DNA of 64,000 nt from Cordilura impudica (lineage: Eukaryota > Arthropoda > Insecta > Diptera > Scathophagidae), in NCBI GenBank assembly GCA_963682025.1, contig OY821519.1:65900783-65964782 (forward strand). The letters run 5' to 3'. A program made the position numbers and the translations under genes. Below are positions 22,730 through 33,670 of the stretch, piece by piece. The notes below the pieces were generated by a model. The model did not search any database. It had not been told where the DNA came from and saw only the letters and a list, made by a program, of their open reading frames with translations. Each line of letters begins with the position of its first letter. Within the stretch, counting starts at the first letter, position 1.

Positions 22730-23905
22730 TCTTTTCTAAACATTTTCCAATTGTCTTTCAAAAAACATCAATTGTATTTCAGAAACCATCAATATAATTT
22801 CAGAAAACATAATTTGAATTTCAGAAAACATAAATAGAATTTCAGAAAACATCAATATAATTTCAGAAAACATCATTCGAGTTTCAGAAAACATCAATTG
22901 AATTTCAGAAAACATCAATAGAATTTCAGAAAACATCAATTGTATTTCAGAAAACATAAATAGAATTTCAGAAAACATCAATATAATTTCAGAAAATATC
23001 ATTTGAATTTCAGAAAACATAAATAGAATTTCAGAAAACATCAATATAATTTCAGAAAACATCATTTGAATTTCAGAAAACATAAATAGATTTTCAGAAA
23101 ACATCAATATAATTTCAGAAAACATCATTCGAGTTTCAGAAAACATCAATTGAATTTCAGAAAACATCAATAGAATTTCAGAAAACATCACTTGAATTTC
23201 AGAAAACATAAATAGAATTTCAGAAAACATCAATATAATTTCAGAAAACATCATTCGAGTTTCAGAAAACATCAATTGAATTTCAGAAAACATCAATAGA
23301 ATTTCAGAAAACCTCAGTTGTATTTCAGAAACCATCAATATAATTTCAGAAAACATCATTTGAATTTCAGAAAACATAAATAGAATTTCAGAAAACATCA
23401 ATATAATTTCAGAAAACATCAATTGTGTTTCAGAAACCATCAATATAATTTCAGAAAACATCATTTGAATTTCAGAAAACATAAATAGAATTTCAGAAAA
23501 CATCAATATAATTTCAGAAAACATCATTCGAGTTTCAGAAAACATCAATTGAATTTCAGAAAACATCAATAGAATTTCAGAAAACATCAATTGTATTTCA
23601 GAAAACATCAATTGTATTTCAGAAAACATCATTTGAATTTCAGAAAACATCAATTGTATTTCAGAAAACATCATTTGAATTTCAGAAAACATAATTAGAA
23701 TTTCAGAAAACATCAATTGAATTTCAAAAAGCATTATTTGAATTGCTGAGAACATTAATTGTATTTCAGAAAACATCAATAGAATTTCAAAAAGCATCAT
23801 TTGAATTGCTGAAAACATTAATTGTATTTCAGAAAACATTAATTGAATTTCAGAAAACATCAATTGCATTTCAGAAAACATCAATTGAATTTCAGAAAAC
23901 AGCAT
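22730..23905 (-). repeat. 18-bp minisatellite with open reading frame throughout
   Basis: More than 60 head-to-tail copies of an 18-bp unit (AATTTCAGAAAACATCAW on the + strand). Because 18 is a multiple of three and the unit lacks stops in one frame, the minus strand is open for 389 codons, giving a repeated MFSEIQL/MFSEIIL hexapeptide. Higher-order repetition of variants (GAGTTTC, ATTTGAATT, AATATAATT) shows block duplication. Composition and repetition argue for satellite DNA rather than a protein gene. Confidence 0.95.
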
Positions 23906-24129
23906 AATCGACTTATTTTTTATGCACTGGAAAATATGATGTTGATGTTTTCTTTAATTATTAGATGTTTACACATCTCCCTTGTGATAGGACTCACATG
24001 ATTTTTTTTTTTAGCGTTTTATTTAACTGTTAGCTCGTGGCTCACTTGTTAACAGCTACAGAATGCACTAACTTTAAACGATCTAAGTGAATGAGTCGAC
24101 CACGCTAATCCGATCAGTTTAGAAGAAAT

Positions 24130-24330
24130 GATGTAGAGAATGATGAAGTTGATGAAAGTGATGAAGATGAAGGAAATTACATTTCATTAGAAGCCGAAAG
24201 TAAAGTTAAGTACACGGCAGATATTAAACATTTTTAAGAGTGTATTAAAAGGAGCAAAAAACAATATCGAAGCTTCAAAGATATTGGGTCTTTTAGAAAA
24301 ATCATTAAAAATGTGAGATTGTTATATAAC
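24130..24330 (+). pseudogene. Tigger transposase C-terminal remnant
   Basis: Acidic ENDEVDESDEDEGNY leads into a YTADIKHF.ECIKRSKKQ-type stretch, the kind of acidic C-terminal tail seen in Tigger/jerky proteins. Interrupted by a stop at ~24235. Confidence 0.55.
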
Positions 24331-24620
24331 TACCTCACAAGTATCTAAAATAATTTTTGATAATATTACACTATTTTTAATTTTTTATTTACACTTCGTA
24401 AAGTGAATTGTTATTTCTTCTTGTGGGTTTTTCATATGAATTTTTGTTCTATTTTTGGTGTTAGAAAAATAATAATTAAATAAATACTACTCAGTTAAAA
24501 AAAGAAAGCTGCAAATACATTGTTTTTTTAACGTCAAATAAACAGTACTCGTTTTAAAGAATATTTCGATTTAACGCACAAGCCTGACATTATATCGTTC
24601 GTTAAAAAGGGAAACCACTG

Positions 24621-24645
24621 TAGTTGTATAGTTGTATAAGGTATA
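24621..24645 (-). mobile_element. mini-me-like element, part 2 (continuation of 20698-21401)
   Basis: TAGTTGTATAGTTGTATAAGG and the following GTATA match the normal CACATAGTGGTATAGGGTATAA terminus, displaced 3.2 kb by the Tigger insertion. Confidence 0.75.
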
Positions 24646-24951
24646 ACAAGAAAAATATATACGGTCTGGACCGATTACACGATGTATTATACCATGCCTT
24701 TAGAAACCCTATATCTTAGGTCCATCTAAGTAGCTACACAAAAAAAGCATGAGGCATTATTATTAATTTTTCATATCGGATGCTATATCTATATGGGGAC
24801 TATGTTGAAAAATCGACCGATCCTGACCAGAAAGTGATTCTGAGTCGATCGGTTTAATCGGTAAAAAAAGGTCTAAGTCAAATATATATGGTATTTACAA
24901 AAATTAGAACAAAGTCAGTATACCCTGACCATATAGTGGTATAGGATATAA
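24646..24951 (-). mobile_element. internally deleted mini-me-like copy in direct tandem with the previous one
   Basis: Starts ACAAGAAAAATATATACGGTC with the CGGTCTGGACCG hairpin immediately after the end of the preceding copy. It has the CATATCGGATGCTATATC block, lacks the microsatellite and ends CATATAGTGGTATAGGATATA. Confidence 0.8.
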
Positions 24952-26187
24952 TTAAGGACAGCTCTCTAAGTCATCAGGAGGCTTCCGACAGTTGCGCATA
25001 TATAAATTTCTAATCCATCATAAGTTTCACAGTCAAAAAATGTGTGCTTTAATTTTAAGCACAACTGTTTCAAAAACTAGAAAAAAGACTCTAAACTTAC
25101 AAGTGTAATAACTTTTACGATGATTGTGACACTTTTACTAACCAAAAGGAAGTAAACATCAAAAACGCCCAACTAACACAACACCATGGTTTCCACTTAT
25201 AATCGTACAATGAAAAAAGACATCTACAGTGAAACCTCACGACAACAATATTTAACTATAATGTGTTACATTTGCAAGTTCTCTGCGTGTATGTAAGTTG
25301 CAATTTCGAAAATACCTTCCATCGTGGGTAGGAGATATGCTATAATAAAGGGTTTTACTGTTTTTTTAAGGGAAAATTCATGGCATAATTAAGTTTTAAT
25401 GAAAAGAAAAAAGAACAAGCTTGACTAAGAAAATATTTAAATTATTCAAATCTTATCACATATTTTTATTATTCTGTACTTACACGTACATACTCGTACA
25501 TGCTTGAGTTAAAACTTATGAATGTAGATATTAAATTTATATTAAATTAAATAGTTCAGATTTCGTTTGAGGCATTATCTTGTGCTCGTCGTCATTATCG
25601 TTTTAAGCTTTTTGTAGAACATTCCAACACAGTTGGTTACTTTTTCTTTTTTTGAATATAACGACTTTAAGTGACTTATTATAGATATATGTATGTATAT
25701 GTGTGTGTGTATTTGTATGTGCGTTTGTGTGCAAAGGATGTAAGTGCCAGCTGTAAGTAATGACAGCACTTTTAAATACCATTTCCTTAGCTCTAGTCAC
25801 GTTCATGAAAGCATCCTAACGCCTTTTGTCTATTTATTAAGAAATTATGCAAAAGGCAATTAAAAGCCTTGTATAACACTTGTTTGTGTAGTGTTGTAAT
25901 ATCTGGTTCTACTTTCTAGTTTTAAACACATCCAATGTATTACTATTACTATTACAAAGGAGTCATTTGAAAAAAAAATTTTTTTTTTCAAATAATATTT
26001 TATAAGGGCGGGGATCGAACCTGTGGTCGTGGTGGCACCTCCCATATAAAAAAAATATTTATCATCATATATCTAGAATTTCGTCTAATAAAACAATATT
26101 TAAAACTAAATTAAAGTAGTTAGTAGTAAGCCTAAGGCCCTGGTTGGATCGTGGATATAAAATTATATTTATACATAAAATCCTACA
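24952..26187. other. non-coding stretch with a TG-rich microsatellite
   Basis: A TATG/TG-rich simple repeat lies at about 25686-25735. Nothing else supported. Confidence 0.5.
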
Positions 26188-26545
26188 CATTTTTTTTTTT
26201 TTTTTTTTAATTAACCAACACTCAGGGGATGCCCCCTACAAATGCAGTGCATTGTGTTGATTTCAGGAAAATAGGTGATGGGAAGGAGGAGAGAGGGAGT
26301 GGTGTTTGTGGATATTTGACTTAAATTTTATTAGATTATAACTTTCAGGAAAGGCCTCTGTGGGGAGTTTATTCCACATACGGCTAGTTCGACTGATAAA
26401 CGAATTCTCTCTGTAATGCGTTGTGCGGTGTAACGGTCGTTAAATCAAACCATATCTTTCTGGGACTATGCTACCAATTGATCCGGCCGTGCTCAGGGAA
26501 AATGGGGAGGATCTTGTCTCCTTCAAGATAGGTTAAACCAGCTAC
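26188..26545 (-). pseudogene. LINE 3'-end fragment with poly(A) tail
   Basis: The minus strand reads SFISRTSRMWNKLPTEAFPES then YNLIKFKSNIHKH, a common C-terminal signature of insect LINE ORF2 proteins (SR.WN.LP...F.....Y....FK...). It ends in a poly(A) tract, seen as T at 26188-26209 on the + strand. The gene upstream is missing. Local GC content is higher than in the surroundings. Confidence 0.7.
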
Positions 26546-27366
26546 AGTAATATTAAAATTTTGGTAGCAAATTATCTATTTACGATGACTCAAAATAAAG
26601 AATTGTTATACCAAAAAAAATAAATTTAAAAGTAAATGAAGAAATAAAATAAGTGCGTATAATTAGTAGCGTAGAGGTAAAAGATGTCGTTAACATCTAC
26701 ATGTTCTATACCCGCCCAAACCTTTGCTATCTATTACAAATTTTCCTAGATAGCCCACTTTTGACCTAACCAATCACCCTAAACTTTTTGTGAAATAAAA
26801 AAAAAAAAAAAGTTAGTTCATAATTATATTATTTATATCATGTAATTAAACGATATTATAAATTTATTGATTAAATCGTTAAATTAATAAACACTTATCT
26901 ATTATATTAATATTTTTATCAATTGAAAAATATTGTAAATAAAATAATTTATAAGGTAAAGATATTTAATTTGTTTGCAATCAAAAACAAAAAAATATGT
27001 CACCATTTGAATATATAATTTAAGAAAAAAAAAATTTAAAAGTTAAAATGTGTGGTGTTTATTTATTAAAAGCAAATAAAGTAAAAAAAATTTATGTGCC
27101 AGAAGTTAATCATTTAAACAAAGAAATGGCAACTCTGATAATAGATATAAATTATTTTACACATAAAAAAATATGAGTAACATAATTGAGCATCTATTAG
27201 ATATTCATGTTTTAATTATTTGAATATATGAAATTGAGTAAATGAGTGTAGAAAAGAAATAAATAAATCAAAATAATAAACTTACGTTCTCTTATCCATC
27301 GATGTAACAAGCGCTTGTAGTTGAAGAATATTTAGTTGGCGTTTGTTAGATCTAATTTATGTTAAA
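26546..27366. other. very AT-rich stretch without recognisable gene
   Basis: Nothing supported apart from homopolymer and AT-rich runs. Confidence 0.5.
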
Positions 27367-28175
27367 ACAAGTAAGAAAATTATAGTCGGTCTAGACCGAC
27401 TATACGATACCCTATACCATGCGTTTAGAAACCCTAACTCTTAGGCCCAACTAACTGGACATTGAAAATAAGCAAAAACCAAATTTGAGTGGGATTTTTA
27501 TTAATTTTTTTGGCTGCAGATATGAAAAAGTTCATATCGGATGCTATATGTATAAAGGGACTAGGTCCAAAAATGGACCGATCCTGATCATGTTTGGTAA
27601 AGTCTCTTGTATTTTGCAAAAATATGTACAAACAAAATTTGAGAAGAATCAGTGCAATATTTTTGTTTTTTAATAGATTTAAGTGAAGATCGGGAAGCAG
27701 CTCTATATGGGGTCAAAGGGATCATTTTTGGACTACTCATTAGTGGATGTAATGAACGCATACAAACCCAATTTGAGTAAGATCTATATGACAATTTGGA
27801 TCTTATGGCAATTTATGTCGATTTCATATGGGTAATTTGTATGGGGGCTAGGTCTGAACATGGATCGATTCTCACCAATTTCAATAGCGTTCATCCCATG
27901 GCCGATAAAAGCTTATATACCAAATTTCGTCAAAATATATTCATATTTGCGACCTGCAGTTTGATTACAAGCTTTACATGGACACACAGACGGACGGACG
28001 GACGGACGGACGGACGGACGGACGGACGGACGGACGGACATTGTTAAATCAACTCAGAAAGTGATTCTGATTCGATCGGTATAATTAAAGATGGGTCTAG
28101 GTCAAATATTTTTGGTTGTTACAAACAGCAGCACAAAGTCATTATACCCAAACCACATAGTGGTATAGGGTATAA
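27367..28175 (-). mobile_element. full-length mini-me/DINE-1-like element (inverted pair, left arm)
   Basis: Complete ~0.8-kb copy: ACAAGTAAGAAAATTATAG, the perfect palindrome around GTCGGTCTAGACCGAC, subterminal ATACCCTATACCA, conserved internal blocks, a (GGAC)n run of about a dozen units at 27989-28039 and the end CATAGTGGTATAGGGTATAA. It is nearly identical to 28431-29230 in opposite orientation. Confidence 0.9.
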
Positions 28176-28430
28176 TGACATTCTCACTCAAAGACACAAG
28201 TTACAAATGAGAATAACATTCAGATAAAAGAATTATTTGTAAAATTTTGTGAGAATGGATTTGTATGATGAATGAATGTAAAATTAAAAGTATGTTTGTG
28301 TATTTATTATGAGTGGATTTAAAATGTTTGTATATTATCTATTTTGACATATTAAAATAAGGTGACCATATTTGCACAATATCACATTAGAACATTATAA
28401 TCACTGATTTTATTTTTTTTTTATACCCTA

Positions 28431-29230
28431 TACCACTATGTGGTTTGGGTATAATGACTTTGTGCTGCTGTTTGTAACAACCAAAAATATTTGACCTAGA
28501 CCCATCTTTAATTATACCGATCGAATCAGAACCACTTTCTGAGTTGATTTAACAATGTCCGTCCGTCCGTCCGTCCGTCCGTCCGTCCGTCCGTCCGTCC
28601 GTCCGTCTGTGTGTCCATGTAAAGTTTGTAATCAAACTGCAGGTCGCAAATATGAATATATTTTGATGAAATTTGGTATATAAGCTTTTATCGGCCATGG
28701 GATGAACGCTATTGAAATTGGTGAGAATCGGTCCATGTTCAGACCTAGCCCCCATACAAATTACCCATATGAAATCGACATAAATTGCCACAAGATCCAA
28801 ATTGTCATATAGATCTTACTCAAATTGGGTTTGTATGCGTTCATTACATCCACTAATGAGTAGTCCAAAAATGATCCCTTTTACCCCATATAGAACTGCT
28901 TCCCGATTTTCACTTAAATCTGTTAAAAAAGAAAAATATTGCACTGATTCTTCTCAAATTTTGTTTGTACATATTTTTGCAAAATACAAGAGACTTTACC
29001 AAACATGATCAGGATCGGTCCATTTTTGGACCTAGTCCCTTTATAGATATAGCATCCGATATGAACTTTTTCATATCTGCAGCCAAAAAAATTAATAAAA
29101 ATCCCACTCAAATTTGGTTTTTGCTTATTTTCAATGTCCAGTTAGTTGGGCCTAAGAGATAGGGTTTCTAAACGCATGGTATAGGGTATCATATAGTCGG
29201 TCTAGACCGAATATAATTTTCTTACTTGTT
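28431..29230 (+). mobile_element. full-length mini-me/DINE-1-like element (inverted pair, right arm)
   Basis: Begins TTATACCCTATACCACTATG, has (GTCC)n at about 28557-28605 and ends with the GTCGGTCTAGACCGA hairpin and TTTTCTTACTTGTT. In this orientation the order is 5' subterminal repeat, microsatellite, core, 3' subterminal repeat, hairpin, end, as in DINE-1/Helentron elements. Confidence 0.9.
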
Positions 29231-29429
29231 TTAAATTAAATTAAAAAAAAAATGTAAATATTAATATTAATATAAAATTAATATATAAAAATTTAATTTA
29301 ACACTATTTTATAAATTAAAAAAATTTATAATTTAATAATATAATTAATATATTTTTAAGTCTTTTTTTTTTTTTTTAACTAAATATCCTTCAACACCTT
29401 CAGCACATAATAACAGGATGAGCACAAAA

Positions 29430-29710
29430 ATATCAGGATGTTCACAAATTGCACCAAATTAGCAAGATGAACACGATATATCCAGATGTGCACAGAAAAA
29501 TTAGGAAGATGAGCACGAATTAGAAGGTGAGGGAGAAGTATCCTGATGTGTACAAAATAGCAAGATGAACACCAAATATCAGTCTGTTCACAAATATGCA
29601 CCAAATTAGCAAGATGAACACAATATATCCAGATGTGCACAAAAATTAGCAAGATGAGTACGAATTAGAAAGTTGAGGGAGAAATATCTTGATGTGCACA
29701 AAAAAATAGC
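29430..29710 (+). repeat. tandem duplication of ~140 bp
   Basis: Two units share TGTTCACAAA..TGCACCAAATTAGCAAGATGAACAC, a TATCCAGATGTGCACA block and a GAGGGAGAA.TATC block. A shorter AGCAAGATGA motif recurs within each unit. Confidence 0.8.
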
Positions 29711-29869
29711 AAAATTCTATTTGCTTTATTTTATATAATTTAATTTTTTTTGTCTGATTCGTTTGTAATTATTTTCAATAATGTTTAATTTTCCGTATTT
29801 GATTTCTTGAACAAAAAAAAATGTATACATATATAAAAAAAGGTAATTTGATTTCATTTTCAAATTTTT

Positions 29870-31260
29870 CAGTCAGTGAACAAAAAAAATTATTAACAAC
29901 AAAAAAAAAATAAAAAAAATAAATCGAGTAATTGATATAAAAACTAAAACATTTAAAAACTGTGTTAAATCAACCTCACAGCGGTCAACTGGACAATAGA
30001 CTTCAAACGGATGTGATCTACGAAAGAAGCGGGTAGAGCGAACTGAAACTCGGACACTAAGGTTGCTAATCTCAGAAGAACATTTCCCATGGTAATATCT
30101 ATAGAACAGTGCTACATAACCCACATTTAGACGGTGTTCCAATGAATCAATAGAGTTGGATACTCTACTATCATTGATGAGCGCCAACGCCCTCCTTTGC
30201 ACACGGTTCAGTAGCTCCAAAATAGATTTTGAAGCTCCTGCCCATATATGGGAGTTGTATTCCATTTGCCGTCGGATGTAAGTGGTATAGAATTTAAGGA
30301 GATCAGAAGGAGTGAACTAATTTTTACACCGTTTTAGGAAACCAAGACACTTGAATGCTTCTTTCGACACTTGAAAAATATGCTCGTTCCAACGAACATC
30401 ACAGTGAATTCTCATGCCTAGAACATGAAGAGTATCCGATTCCTCAATATCTATACCACCCATATATATACAGATGACATTGTTGATTCCATGGCCCTAT
30501 GGGTCAACTTACAGCATTGAGTCTTCAGCGCATTAAAATCAACCATATTCGCTTTACCCCACTCGGAGATTGTCAACAGGTCTTGATTGAGTGTGCCATT
30601 CATTGTCTGCCTTTTGCCCCCCAACAAGAGGCTTGGCCTACAATTAAAGGAAAATGAATGACAAATGTTGCTGTCATCTGCGAAAGAGTATATAGTATTA
30701 AAAGTTTGACCAAGAAGGTCATTCAGAAAGATAAGGAAAAGAGAAGAAGAAAGAACGGATCCTTGGGGTACTCCTGAATTAAGCTGAAACTCATTCGATG
30801 AGGCCCCATCAATAACAACATGTATTGTTCGGTCTCTGAGAAAACTCGATATAAATCGAGAGAAGTCTTACCGACCCCAAATGCAATAAGCTTTGATACC
30901 AATATACCGTGCCACACACGATCGAATGCCTTGGAAATATCCAGAGCAACCACTTTACTTTCACCAAAATTGCACTTAGAAAGTAGAGCTAACAGGTCTC
31001 CCGTGGAACGACTTTTAAGGAAGCCATACTGTCGATCATTAAGAAATGAGTTGGCCTCTAGGTAGTCCACAAGATGAAATTGATCATGCTCTCCATCACC
31101 TTTAAGAGCGCAGAGCAGACTGCAACTGGACGGTAATTTTCAGTGTTATTAGGCGCACCCTTTTTAGGAATTGGTTGGACATAAGCAACTTTCCAGCAAG
31201 AGGGAAAGACTCCCGCGCGGTACGAAAGGCTGAAAAGGTTGGCCAATGGGAGAGCACTGT
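29870..31260 (-). pseudogene. non-LTR retrotransposon (LINE) reverse transcriptase relic
   Basis: Minus strand, in order: FPSCWKVAYVQPIPKKG and ENYRPVAVCSALLKVME (31246-31060) are the palm entry. NDRQYGFLKSRSTGDLLALLS then VVALDISKAFDRVWHGILVSKL (31050-30880) has the first catalytic Asp. A damaged PQGS-type motif (QEYPKDP) lies near 30770, and an FADDSN-type YADD-box remnant can be read near 30660-30680 in a shifted frame. The last frame (30265-29873) holds YNSHIWAGASKSILELLNRVQRRAL-type C-terminal sequence. Several frameshifts break the gene, and there is no endonuclease domain. Codon composition is less AT-rich than in neighbours. Confidence 0.85.
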
Positions 31261-31775
31261 TTTAGCGCCAGTGCTGGTATAACATCCGGTCCCGAAGACT
31301 TATTAATGTTTTGATCTGGAAACCCTAAAAATAATTACCGCCCAAAAAATATTAGATATTATCGGTAAGAGACAAGATGTTAAAGGTTTTGTTCTACCAA
31401 GCCCAGTTTTCAATAGAAGAGTTTTTATATTTGCCACCCAATTTTAGATCTAACAAACTTAAAATTAGTTACCACCCAGTTGCAGTGAGATGATATGGTT
31501 AGGGGGGGGTGGCAAAATTTTATCCATTTTGTTCTAAGATACTTAGTTTTTTCTAGATGTAAGCGATTTAAGGTTTCCCCGAAGTGAAGTTTTGTCGTTA
31601 GGTGACAAATAATTTTCGAGATATTTAACGATTTTATGTTTCTCGCCCACATTTTATGTTTTCCAATCTGGCGATCCTAATATAGGTTTTACAGAGGGTA
31701 CAAAATTTCAACAGTGTTGGTTGAGGATCCTTAGTTTTCCATTATATTTTCCTCGCTAAAATTAATTAATAGACG
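31261..31775. other. stretch without recognisable gene
   Basis: Nothing supported; short direct similarity between AAAATTACCGCCCA and AAAATTAGTTACCACCCA blocks only. Confidence 0.4.
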
Positions 31776-31789
31776 TACGAGGATGGTCC

Positions 31790-32050
31790 CAGAACAAGCC
31801 GAAATATTTAGGGAAATTTTTCTTTATTTTTCAAAATAGTCTCCTTTTAGCTCGATACACTTTTCCTTGCCTAGCTCTAAAAAATAGCCATCTACCGCAG
31901 ACTCCATCTCATCGTTGTTGGCAATTATTTTACTACCGAGCCAATTTTTTAAGTTAAAAAAAAAAAAAAAAAACAATCCAAGGGAGCTAAATCTGGTGGA
32001 TAAGGGACGTGATGAGGCAGAAGTCTCTAGAGTTTTACGTGTGTGCCGTA
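31790..32050 (-). pseudogene. mariner transposase, C-terminal part
   Basis: The minus strand gives NNDEMESAVDGYFLELGKEKC followed by IELKGDYFEK, the usual mariner C-terminus, and a poly-A/T slip at about 31957-31974 inside the coding region. Confidence 0.75.
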
Positions 32051-33124
32051 TTATGCGTTTTGCCTACGCCCCGCCATAAGACGGTAACAAGCTGGATTGA
32101 TGTTTTGGAATACACTCCACACTGTGTTATTGTGTCGGGCCTATCTAAAACCCTGATGCTTTAGAGGCAGCATCACCTGGGTGAATGCACCTCCACATCG
32201 ATCTGTAATCTGCCCGCGTTGTAGGCACCACAGCCACTGCGAAACTCCCCGAAGGGCCTTTCCCAATGAGATCGTCTCGAAGATTCTTCAAAGACTCCGA
32301 CATTGACATTGCTTACCATGATACATTCTTTCTGACTTCCATTTTACGCACTCTTGTATCGTCAAAAGACTTTTACTCATGCTACCGTCCGACCTTCTTG
32401 CATCCGACTCATCTTCCGACTTATCTTTCGCTCATGCCTCTTCCCACCAACGCACATACCAGCTCGGCTATCCAAACAACGCATATAGCAACTCTTTACT
32501 CCACAACCACTCCCTACTCGTCACACACATTAATCTCCTCTGCACGTCAGATTCGAAAGCCTCTAGTGCCACGTTCGTAGAGTGATCCAACAATACCATC
32601 AGTTCTGCTTTGTATCACATATATTAAAGGGATGTGAGCAACCATTTCATCTGGTTGAATGTTTCACGATCCACCAGTCGGCCGTCATTCCTATGTATCA
32701 TGGTTCGCTTTGTCTCCGTGGGGAGTCTAAGAGTCCTCTTCTTAGGGCAATTCGATCTCCCCGCAGTACCAAATTTAGTGCCTTTAGGTAAGGCTTCGTT
32801 ACCAATTGGCCAAATTTAATAACTGCCAGTTATCCCCCAAAAAGGATTGCACTAGCAGACATTATCAACCTTATCCTTTAGCCGCTAGGAATAATTACCA
32901 GAATTAACTGGCTTTGCCTAGCGTTGCCCAGGAGCAACACGAGGAGGTAGGTTATAGGTCGTTGTATCACTTCTCTGGCAAGCCAGTGCCTGATGAGTAC
33001 AACTTTGCTCCCGGCGTGATGAGGCAATTGGAACTTTAATTCATGGATTTTGACCATTGCTTTAGCGAATGGCACCAGACATTGACTTGATGAGACAACA
33101 CTTTCTTTTTCGCCAAAAGCGGCC
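32051..33124. mobile_element. unidentified GC-richer insert within the mariner relic
   Basis: About 1.07 kb with visibly higher GC than its surroundings. It separates two halves of one mariner gene, so it arrived later. No frame is recognisable; the longest is 104 residues at 32266-32580, rich in Ser, Thr and His. It may be the 3' part of a retroelement, but I cannot name it. Confidence 0.5.
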
Positions 33125-33670
33125 TTGTTTGCTTAATTTCTCCCATTTGAGTCTACTGATTTGACTGTTCCTTTGTCTCAGGTGTGAAATGGTGACCTCA
33201 TGTCTCTACGAATCGATGCAAAAACTCGGCTTTGTCGCCAGGCACTGTACTGAAGCATTTTCTATTGTGAGCAAACGCACCACCCATCTTGCGGACAGCA
33301 TTAACGTTTCAAAATTTTCGGTTAATATGCAATATATTGCACTTTTTGAAATGCCTATCATTTCAGCTAGCTCAGACACCTTTAGCCGCCGATCATTTAA
33401 TACCATTTTGTGGATTTGCTTAACCGTTTCTGGCTTGGTCATCTCAATTGGTTGACTACTACGATGATCATTTTGACAGCTCATACGGCCACTTTTAAAC
33501 TCTACCACCCAATATTTTATAGTCGTAATTGAAGGAGCAGACTCCCCCAGAGCAGAATCTAGCTCGGCTTTAATATTGATTGGACTAAGGCCTTTCAAAT
33601 GAAAGTACTGAATACGGTCAACAATATGCGCCATGTTGACAAATTCAGTGCGCCTAGAAACTTTAAACAA
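33125..33670 (-). pseudogene. mariner transposase, N-terminal part
   Basis: The frame 33670-33206 starts MFKVSRRTEF and contains the paired HTH region: GLSPINIKAELDSALGESAPS, then TTIKYWVVEFKSGR and LKVSELAEMIGISKSAIYCIL. The linker ends MLSARWVVRLLTIEN, matching the mariner WVPRLLT motif. After the stop at 33206 the similarity continues in another frame with HHFTPETKEQSNQ, just past the first catalytic Asp, up to about 33125. So at least one frameshift and a stop follow the DNA-binding half. Confidence 0.8.

Larger units (their letters stand above)
22586..23977. mobile_element. insert bounded by a perfect 16-bp inverted repeat, containing the minisatellite
   Basis: GATGTGTAAACATCTA at 22586-22601 is repeated inverted at 23962-23977. 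Between them lie a hairpin (22632-22715) and the 18-bp tandem array. The transposase relic resumes outside, so the unit probably entered the Tigger element later. No target duplication was identified, so calling it mobile is an inference. Confidence 0.4.
21402..24620 (+). mobile_element. Tigger/pogo-like transposon inserted in a mini-me element
   Basis: Ends read CAGCGGTTTCCCGGTTTAACG (left) and the complement of CAGTGGTTTCCCTTTTTAACG (right), flanked by TA at 21400-21401 and 24621-24622. CAGTGG-type TIRs with a TA duplication are typical of Tigger. It carries a decayed transposase and a 1.4-kb insert containing an 18-bp minisatellite. Confidence 0.85.
31776..33670 (-). mobile_element. mariner-like transposon relic with internal GC-richer insert
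   Basis: The left end TACGAGGATGGTCCCAGAAC resembles mariner termini (TACGAGG.TGGT). The transposase start lies at the right. A right terminal repeat was not found. Mariner coding sequence is present at both sides (33670 to about 33125 and about 32050 to 31790) and interrupted by ~1.1 kb of unrelated DNA. Confidence 0.7.

Noticed and set aside
22736..23905. 389-residue protein as a real gene
   Set aside because: Pure 18-bp tandem repetition with no non-repetitive domain or promoter. Treated as a minisatellite and raised only as a finding.
25990..26045. GGTTCGATCCC on the minus strand, resembling a tRNA or SINE B box
   Set aside because: No A box, no cloverleaf and no SINE tail could be built around it.
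27796..28047. Recurring frames with VICMGARSEHGPILTNFNSVHP and THRRTDGRTDGRT at 27796, 28549, 35380, 42634, 51154, 54452
   Set aside because: They are translations of the conserved mini-me core running into the (GTCC)n microsatellite. They occur because the DNA is repeated, and they lie in elements with no other coding features.
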